Position numbers and translations under genes: made by a program. Shown one piece after another: positions 1-3,925 of a stretch of DNA of 7,551 bases. Source of the DNA: Opitutia bacterium. GTDB lineage: Bacteria; Verrucomicrobiota; Verrucomicrobiia; Opitutales; UBA953. Each line of letters begins with the position of its first letter. Position 1 is the stretch's first letter. Where the stretch lies: positions 1 through 7,551 of the forward strand of contig JAJPZB010000148.1 in NCBI GenBank assembly GCA_021204635.1, in the 5' to 3' direction. A model generated the notes under the pieces. That model was given only the letters and a program-made list of their open reading frames with translations, searched no databases and had not been told where the DNA came from.

Positions 1-15
1 AACTTAGCGGGAGAA

Positions 16-34
16 TCGCGCATTGCATGCGCGA
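16..34. other. Perfect GC-rich hairpin, possible 3' end of the dapL transcript
   Basis: TCGCGCAT (16-23) and ATGCGCGA (27-34) are perfect inverted repeats around a 3-nt loop. The element lies about 190 nt beyond the dapL stop codon. Neither strand shows a T-run after it, so it could be a factor-dependent 3' end, a processing signal or an extragenic palindrome. Confidence 0.45.
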
Positions 35-42
35 GATTGTTG

Positions 43-213
43 CCACCACCAACCCAAGCCGCCACTAACCCAAGTCTCACCACTAACCCAAATCCCACCA
101 CCAACCCGCCTCACCACAAATCGTGAGGGACGTTAGTCCCGAACAAATCCGCGTGACATTCCTCTGTGGCAGGTTGCCGCCACCACCAACCTGTGCTTCG
201 CCACCAACCTACG
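43..213 (-). repeat. Cluster of degenerate CCACCAACCC units (GGTTGGTGG on minus)
   Basis: Six related units occur at about 43-58, 62-74, 80-92, 95-108, 177-193 and 200-213. They follow the consensus CCAC(CAC/T)(C)AACC(C/T), often followed by AAG or AAA. Read on the minus strand, the sense of dapL, several become GGTTGGTGGTGG, with four GG runs separated by 1-2 nt, the composition of a two-tetrad G-quadruplex. The 17-nt string GCCACCACCAACCCAAG at 42-58 recurs exactly at 7373-7389 near the other end of the window, so this is a dispersed intergenic family. Spacing is irregular and no gene is associated, so CRISPR is excluded. The function is unknown. Confidence 0.75.
127..140. other. Small TTA-loop hairpin GGGAC-GTTA-GTCCC
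   Basis: GGGAC (127-131) and GTCCC (136-140) pair around GTTA. A similar palindrome with TTA at its centre occurs at 3219-3235. Both lie in non-coding gaps among the G-rich repeats, so they may belong to a dispersed extragenic palindrome family. No function can be read from the sequence. Confidence 0.5.
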
Positions 214-224
214 ATTGTTGTGGG

Positions 225-1451
225 TCAGATTTTCTTGAAGCGTTCGCAGGCTTCTTTTGTTTGGTCGGGTGAGCCAAAGCCTGTGAGGCGGAAATAGCCT
301 TCGCCGCTGGGACCAAAGCCTGCGCCAGGCGTGCCGACGAGGAACAAGTCGCCGAGCAGGTGGTCGAAAAATTCCCACGACGTCGTTTTGCCCGGCGTCT
401 TTACCCAGACGTATGGCGAGTTCACGCCACCCCACACTTTGAGCCCGCAACCGAGCAGAGCCTCGCGAATCGTCCGCGCGTTGCCGAGATAGCTCGCAAT
501 ATTTTCCTTGACTTCGCGTTGTCCCTCCGGAGTGAAAACCGCTTCCGCCGCGCGTTGCACGATGTATGGCACGCCGTTGAACTTTGTCGTTTGCCGGCGA
601 TTCCACAGCTTGTGGAGCATGACGTGCTCGCCGCCCGCCGTTGTCGCCACGAGGCTTTTCGGCACCACCGTGTATGCGCAGCGCGTGCCCGTGAAGCCTG
701 CGGTTTTCGAGAAGCTGCGGAACTCGATCGCGCATTCCCGCGCGCCGTCAAGTTCATAAATGCTGTGCGGCACGTCGCTCTCGGTGATGTAAGCCTCATA
801 CGCTGCGTCAAACAAAATCAGCGCGCCGGTCTTCAACGCATAATCGACCCAGACCTTCAGCTGGTCGCGAGAAAGCGTCGTGCCCGTCGGGTTGTTCGGG
901 TAGCAAAGGTAAACCACGTCAACGGGCGTCGCGGGCAGGGCGGGCACGAAGTCGTTCGCCTCGGTGCACGGCAAATACACGAGATTGCCCCAGCGCCCGT
1001 CGCCACCGAGGTCTCCGGCGCGCCCCGCCATCACGTTTGTATCGACATAGACGGGGTAAACGGGGTCGGTGACGGCGACTTTGTTGCCCACTCCGAGAAT
1101 GTCGCCGATATTGCCGCAATCGCTTTTCGCGCCGTCGGAAACAAAAATTTCGTCGGCGTCAACATTAATTTTTCGCGAAAGAAAATCGCCGCGCACGATT
1201 GCGTCGCGCAAAAATTCATAGCCTTGCTCCGGACCGTATCCGCGAAAGCCCGCCGCCGTGCCCATTTCATCGACCGCCTTGTGCATTGCCTCGATGCACG
1301 CGTGCGGGAGCGGGCGCGTGACGTCGCCGATTCCGAGGCGGATAATTTTCGCGTCTGGGCGCGCGTCTTTCAGCGCGGCGACTTTTTTCGCGATGTCGGA
1401 AAAAAGGTAGCTGCCGGGGAGTTTCAGATAATTTTCGTTTACTTGAAGCAT
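225..1451 (-). CDS. dapL: LL-diaminopimelate aminotransferase
   Basis: This is a PLP-dependent class I/II (fold-type I) aminotransferase that converts tetrahydrodipicolinate plus glutamate directly to LL-2,6-diaminopimelate and 2-oxoglutarate. It replaces the DapC/D/E steps of the succinylase or acetylase routes to lysine and peptidoglycan meso-DAP, and acts in the cytosol. The 408-residue product matches the roughly 410 aa of the family. It opens with MLQVNENYLKLPGSYLF, the typical DapL N-terminus. GIGD is at about 41-43, YPNNPTG at 184-190, the PLP-binding Asp in LFDAAYEAY at 215, the Schiff-base lysine K249 in SFSKTAGFTGTRC, and the substrate carboxylate-binding Arg (R388) in FRLTGFGS. An in-frame GTG at 1508 would add 19 residues, but homologs start at the chosen ATG. 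No strong Shine-Dalgarno precedes this ATG. The gene is divergent from fumC, and no other dap gene is visible. The frame is intact. Confidence 0.96.
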   Translation of the reverse strand: MLQVNENYLKLPGSYLFSDIAKKVAALKDARPDAKIIRLGIGDVTRPLPHACIEAMHKAVDEMGTAAGFRGYGPEQGYEFLRDAIVRGDFLSRKINVDADEIFVSDGAKSDCGNIGDILGVGNKVAVTDPVYPVYVDTNVMAGRAGDLGGDGRWGNLVYLPCTEANDFVPALPATPVDVVYLCYPNNPTGTTLSRDQLKVWVDYALKTGALILFDAAYEAYITESDVPHSIYELDGARECAIEFRSFSKTAGFTGTRCAYTVVPKSLVATTAGGEHVMLHKLWNRRQTTKFNGVPYIVQRAAEAVFTPEGQREVKENIASYLGNARTIREALLGCGLKVWGGVNSPYVWVKTPGKTTSWEFFDHLLGDLFLVGTPGAGFGPSGEGYFRLTGFGSPDQTKEACERFKKI

Positions 1452-1615
1452 CGTGTTTTTCGAGAAATCGAGACCGCCATAAAACACTCTTGACAAGGAA
1501 AAATCCACCGTTTTTCGGCAAGCGAGACGCGCGCGATAAAATTTTACTGATTTTGGCGGCGCGGCGCATTAGGCTCGAAGCTCCGAATTTTTCTAAAAAT
1601 CAACGACGAATCACT
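1452..1615. promoter_or_regulatory. Divergent dapL/fumC intergenic region with candidate -10 palindrome
   Basis: The 164-bp gap must carry the promoters of both divergent genes. The palindrome TAAAATTTTA (1537-1546) offers a TAAAAT -10-like hexamer on each strand, five of six matches to TATAAT. No good TTGACA lies 16-18 bp upstream of it on either strand. A TTGACA at 1490-1495 has no matching -10 downstream. ATTTTT/AAAAAT (1588-1601) could form a weak hairpin in the fumC leader. The promoter assignment is therefore tentative. Neither gene shows a clear Shine-Dalgarno before its chosen start. Confidence 0.35.
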
Positions 1616-3019
1616 ATGGAATATCGCATAGAAAAAGACACCATGGGCGAGGTCAAAGTCCCCGCCGAAAAATACTGGGGCGCGCAAACGCAACGCTCCT
1701 TTTCAAACTTCAAAATCGGCGAACCGGCGTCGATGCCGCGCGAAATCATCGTCGCGTTCGGCATTCTCAAAAAGGCGGCGGCGCACGCAAACTTTGAACT
1801 CGGCGTGCTGCCGAAAGAAAAATTGGACTTGATCGACAAGGTCTGCGACGAGATTGTCGCCGGAAAATTGTTCGACCAATTCCCGCTCGTCATCTGGCAG
1901 ACAGGTTCGGGCACGCAGTCGAACATGAACGTCAACGAGGTGATTTCAAATCGCGCGCACGTTCTCGCCGGCAACAAACTCGGCGAAGGCACGAAGCTCA
2001 TTCACCCGAACGACGACGTCAACAAATCGCAATCGTCCAACGATACTTTCCCGACGGCGATGCACATCGCGGCATACAAAATGCTCGTCGAAACCACGCT
2101 CCCGGGCTTGCAGACGCTGCGCGATTGCCTCGCGAAAAAATCTGCCGATTTCATGAGAATCGTGAAAATCGGGCGCACGCACTGGATGGACGCCACGCCG
2201 CTCACGCTCGGGCAGGAATTTTCGGGCTACGTTTCGCAGCTTGACCACGCGATAAAGGCAATTAAAAACACGCTTCCGCACCTTTCCGAGATCGCGCTCG
2301 GCGGAACCGCAGTCGGCACCGGCATCAATACGCCAAAGGGCTACGCGGAACTCGTCGCGAAAAAAATCGCGGAATTTTCGGGGCAGCCGTTTGTCACCGG
2401 CACGAACAAATTTGAGGGACTCGCGGCGCACGACGCCATCGTGGAATGCTCCGGCGCGCTCAAAACTGCCGCCGTCAGCCTGATGAAAATCGGGAACGAC
2501 ATTCGCCTCCTCGCCTCGGGCCCGCGCTGCGGAATCGGCGAAATTTTGCTTCCGGAAAACGAGCCCGGCTCTTCGATTATGCCCGGCAAAGTCAACCCGA
2601 CGCAGTGCGAGGCGCTCACGATGGTCTGCGCGCAAGTCATCGGAAACGACGTCGCAATCAACGTCGGCGGCATGAGCGGGCAATGGGAGCTCAATGTTTT
2701 CAAGCCCGTCATCATCTTCAATTTCCTCATGTCGGCACGCCTTCTCGGCGACGCCTGCGTGTCGTTCACGAAAAACGCCGCAATCGGCATTGAGCCAAAT
2801 TACAAAAACATCGAGCGCAATCTCGAAAATTCCCTCATGCTCGTGACCGCGCTCAACACGCACATCGGCTACGAAAAGGCGGCAAAAATCGCGAAGAAAG
2901 CCCACAAAGAAGGAACGACGCTCCGCCAGGCTGCCCTCGAACTCGGCTTCCTCACAAACGAGGAATTCGACAAGTGGGTCGATCCGAGCAAGATGATCGG
3001 AAGCCTCGAGAAAGAGTAA
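1616..3019 (+). CDS. fumC: Fumarate hydratase, class II
   Basis: This is the iron-independent, homotetrameric fumarase of the TCA cycle (fumarate + H2O to (S)-malate), a member of the aspartase/fumarase superfamily acting in the cytosol. The product is 467 residues, the same length as E. coli FumC. Active-site segments appear in order: GSGTQSNMNVNEV at about 97-109, the B-site region HPNDDVNKSQSSND at 130-143, GRTHWMDATPLTLGQ at 186-200 with the conserved His (H189), and the flexible catalytic loop GSSIMPGKVNP at 318-328, the superfamily signature, with the candidate base Ser, Lys325 and Asn327. These resemble fumarase more than aspartase: RTH rather than the RTQ I expect in aspartase. The frame is open upstream to a TTG at 1490, but family length and the N-terminal YRIEKDTMGEV motif support ATG 1616. 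There is no clear Shine-Dalgarno (ACGAATCACT precedes). A strong stem-loop follows. Confidence 0.96.
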   Translation: MEYRIEKDTMGEVKVPAEKYWGAQTQRSFSNFKIGEPASMPREIIVAFGILKKAAAHANFELGVLPKEKLDLIDKVCDEIVAGKLFDQFPLVIWQTGSGTQSNMNVNEVISNRAHVLAGNKLGEGTKLIHPNDDVNKSQSSNDTFPTAMHIAAYKMLVETTLPGLQTLRDCLAKKSADFMRIVKIGRTHWMDATPLTLGQEFSGYVSQLDHAIKAIKNTLPHLSEIALGGTAVGTGINTPKGYAELVAKKIAEFSGQPFVTGTNKFEGLAAHDAIVECSGALKTAAVSLMKIGNDIRLLASGPRCGIGEILLPENEPGSSIMPGKVNPTQCEALTMVCAQVIGNDVAINVGGMSGQWELNVFKPVIIFNFLMSARLLGDACVSFTKNAAIGIEPNYKNIERNLENSLMLVTALNTHIGYEKAAKIAKKAHKEGTTLRQAALELGFLTNEEFDKWVDPSKMIGSLEKE

Positions 3020-3040
3020 TCGCCCGCGCAAAATCTGCTT

Positions 3041-3091
3041 GCAACAAAGAGATTCGCGCAACAAAGGCGCTCCCGCAACAAACCGCGGAAG
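3041..3091 (+). repeat. Three GCAACAAA units at an exact 17-nt period
   Basis: GCAACAAA begins at 3041, 3058 and 3075, so three 17-nt units with diverged second halves lie directly after the fumC stop. The last two contribute the 5' arm and loop of the fumC terminator. The string CCCGCAACAAA (3072-3082) recurs at 7258-7268, just after the stop codon of the 188-aa gene. This suggests a shared 3'-flank motif, although chance is possible at this length. Confidence 0.55.
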
Positions 3092-3106
3092 CGCCTTTGT
3101 TGTTTG
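3059..3106 (+). terminator. Stem-loop terminator of fumC
   Basis: CAACAAAGGCGCT (3059-3071) and AGCGCCTTTGTTG (3090-3102) form a perfect 13-bp stem. CCGC/GCGG can pair within the loop. The stem's 3' arm ends TTTGTTG and runs into TTTG, a moderately U-rich tail. It lies 40 nt after the fumC stop and is near-symmetric, so it may work as an intrinsic terminator despite the interrupted U-tract. Confidence 0.75.
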
Positions 3107-3108
3107 TG

Positions 3109-3157
3109 GCGGGGATGGTGGTGAGCGGGGATGGTGGTGGAACTCGGATTGGTGGTG
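3109..3157 (+). repeat. G-rich tandem repeat GCGGGGATGGTGGTG(A/G)
   Basis: A 16-nt unit is repeated twice head to tail (3109-3124 and 3125-3140, differing at the last base). A related third piece, GGATTGGTGGTGGGG, follows at 3147-3157 and slightly beyond. The GG and GGGG runs could stack into a two-tetrad quadruplex in the mRNA-sense strand. The piece GGGATGGTGGTGG recurs at 7396-7408, linking it to the same dispersed family as 43-213. It lies immediately 3' of the fumC terminator. Confidence 0.7.
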
Positions 3158-3218
3158 GGGCTCTGCAATTTTTTTTATTGACAAAATTGCATTGTTGTGG
3201 TCGAGCAAGCGCGAATGT

Positions 3219-3235
3219 GCCACGCTTAGCGTGGC
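3219..3235. other. Perfect 7-bp palindrome GCCACGC-TTA-GCGTGGC
   Basis: GCCACGC (3219-3225) and GCGTGGC (3229-3235) pair around TTA, and GACC-TC-GGTC follows directly. It resembles the TTA-loop hairpin at 127-140 in layout. It may be an extragenic repeated palindrome. There is no evidence of a regulator, and no T-run follows. Confidence 0.5.
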
Positions 3236-3339
3236 TGACCTCGGTCGCAATCTTTCCAAAATTTTTTGGGAAAATTGCAACAATTCGATTTTTTTGTGCA
3301 AAAAGGCAGGATTTTCATTCTCCGATTGTCGCGATTTAT

Positions 3340-3359
3340 CCGCTTGGTTGAGCGGTTTT
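3340..3359 (+). terminator. Weak terminator-like hairpin before the mgtA promoter region
   Basis: CCGCT (3340-3344) pairs with AGCGG (3351-3355), extended by a T-G wobble, and is followed directly by TTTT. The stem is short and the U-run is only four. It sits just before TTGACA 3368 and could insulate mgtA from upstream transcription. Confidence 0.35.
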
Positions 3360-3452
3360 CCCGCCACTTGACATTTTTTTTTGCAAAAAATGCTTGCGCT
3401 TTTCTTTTTTTTAGGAGAGATTGGGTCTTTCTGTTTTTAACCAACGACTTTC

Positions 3453-3479
3453 AATCCCTAAAAGGAAAGAACAAAAATG
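3453..3479 (+). repeat. Translation start region of the leader ORF, near-copy of the mgtA start region
   Basis: This 27-nt segment, AATCCCTAAAAGGAAA followed by GAACAAAAATG, aligns without gaps at 23 of 27 positions with 3902-3928, the start region of mgtA. Both carry an AAGGA Shine-Dalgarno and an identical CAAAAATG. Both could form a small TCC/GGA hairpin over the ribosome site. It is evidence that the 15-codon ORF is translated. Confidence 0.7.
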
Positions 3480-3524
3480 CGACGGTTTACTTACAACAGG
3501 TATCGCGTCGAAGCCGTTCCTTAG
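3477..3524 (+). CDS. Putative 15-aa leader peptide upstream of mgtA
   Basis: ATG 3477 opens a 15-codon ORF, MRRFTYNRYRVEAVP, ending in TAG. AAAGGAAA (3461-3468) gives a good Shine-Dalgarno at normal spacing, nearly identical to that of mgtA. The peptide has four Arg and three aromatic residues and ends in Pro-stop, a context where ribosomes can be slow to terminate (TnaC also ends in Pro before its stop). An 8-bp hairpin, AGCCGTTC (3512-3519) with GAGCGGCT (3526-3533), places the TAG in its loop. I infer a regulatory leader peptide whose translation governs downstream RNA folding and mgtA expression. Position and logic resemble enterobacterial mgtL, but the peptide is not recognisably MgtL, which is proline-rich. 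It is not in frame with mgtA (449 nt between starts). The alternative is a fortuitous ORF in a structured leader. Confidence 0.55.
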   Translation: MRRFTYNRYRVEAVP

Positions 3525-3752
3525 AGAGCGGCTAATACAGGAATTTGGTAATCCTGTCTCTCCGGTTCTCTCATGAGCCGGTGCTCCTGATAAAAGGCAG
3601 GAAGATTACTTTGTTTCACCCGTGAAAAGGACAATTGCTGCTACGTGCAGCGCGCCGGAGTAAGTCCGGCGGAGTTTTCCGGAAAACAAAGAGTTTCAAA
3701 CGAAAAACAGTTCACCTTGCTCTGCCGCGACCATGCGGCGACCGTTTTGCGG
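3512..3752 (+). promoter_or_regulatory. Multi-hairpin mgtA leader RNA, candidate attenuator
   Basis: Consecutive stems are visible: 3512-3519/3526-3533; ACAGGA 3537-3542/TCCTGT 3552-3557; CCGGTTC 3562-3568/GAGCCGG 3575-3581; TCCTG 3585-3589/CAGGA 3598-3602; TTTCAC/GTGAAA 3614-3627; GCTGC/GCAGC 3637-3651; GCCGGA/TCCGGC 3654-3670; the palindrome GTTTTCCGGAAAAC 3674-3687; and GCCGC/GCGGC 3724-3739. Alternatives exist: GAGAG 3524-3528 can pair with CTCTC 3558-3562, which excludes the first hairpin. The two CAGGA and two TCCTG segments can also exchange partners. No strong U-tract terminator is seen, so any premature termination may need Rho. The motifs of the M-box riboswitch are not recognised. 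Function as an mgtA control element is inferred from position. Confidence 0.6.
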
Positions 3753-3925
3753 ACAATTGTGCCCCTGCGGTGTGCTTTCCTGCGCTAATTGTGCGCCGAA
3801 TTGCGCGGAGCGAAGTTCCCAAAAAACCAAAAACAACAACGAAAAACAGCCTCGAGAGCGTCGGATTTCCCCGCGCCGGACGGGCAAAAAAATTTCACGT
3901 TAATCCCTAAAAAGGAAATACAAAA

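Larger units (their letters stand above)
1..224. other. Non-coding gap 3' of dapL
   Basis: No convincing gene is seen here. The stretch holds an 8-bp hairpin (16-34), a 5-bp hairpin (127-140) and six degenerate CCACCAACCC-type units, annotated separately. In the sense of the minus-strand dapL transcript this is its 3' flank. No U-tract follows either hairpin in that direction, so a canonical intrinsic terminator cannot be shown. Confidence 0.6.
3161..3440 (+). promoter_or_regulatory. AT-rich regulatory island upstream of the mgtA leader
   Basis: In contrast to its flanks this stretch is full of A- and T-tracts. Imperfect or perfect AT palindromes sit at 3165-3190 (GCAATTTT/AAAATTGC), 3249-3271 and 3372-3392 (CATTTTTT/AAAAAATG). 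TTGACA hexamers occur at 3178-3183 and 3368-3373. The second is best placed for mgtA, about 100 nt before the leader ORF, but no convincing TATAAT stands 16-18 bp downstream (AATGCT at 3389-3394 is the nearest). The region plausibly holds the mgtA promoter and a regulator site. The exact start cannot be fixed by eye. Confidence 0.4.

Noticed and set aside
43..213. CRISPR array
   Set aside because: Units are short, degenerate and irregularly spaced, and no spacers of constant length or cas genes are present.
360..1493. 377-aa open frame on the plus strand opposite dapL
   Set aside because: It is antisense to a clear dapL with all catalytic residues. The translation is Arg/Ala/His-rich without any family feature, as expected for a shadow frame in GC-rich DNA.
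1452..1508. N-terminal extension of dapL from GTG 1508
   Set aside because: It adds 19 residues before the typical DapL N-terminus and overshoots the family length; ATG 1451 fits better.
1490..1615. N-terminal extension of fumC from TTG 1490
   Set aside because: It adds 42 residues not found in fumarases. ATG 1616 gives exactly the usual 467 residues.
1946..3367. 473-aa open frame on the minus strand opposite fumC
   Set aside because: Most of it is antisense to fumC and the rest runs through the terminator and repeats. The composition is Arg/Phe/Asp-rich with no recognisable domain.
3266..3535. 89-aa open frame overlapping the leader ORF in another frame
   Set aside because: It begins in the AT-rich island without a good ribosome site and overlaps the candidate promoter. 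The 15-codon ORF has the supported start.
3635..3910. 91-aa open frame between the leader ORF and mgtA
   Set aside because: No Shine-Dalgarno at its start, a translation rich in Arg/Lys without family features, and it spans several RNA hairpins. The gap is better read as a leader.
3477..3925. M-box (ykoK) Mg2+ riboswitch upstream of mgtA
   Set aside because: The conserved M-box core segments are not recognisable by eye. An Rfam scan would be needed to exclude a divergent form.
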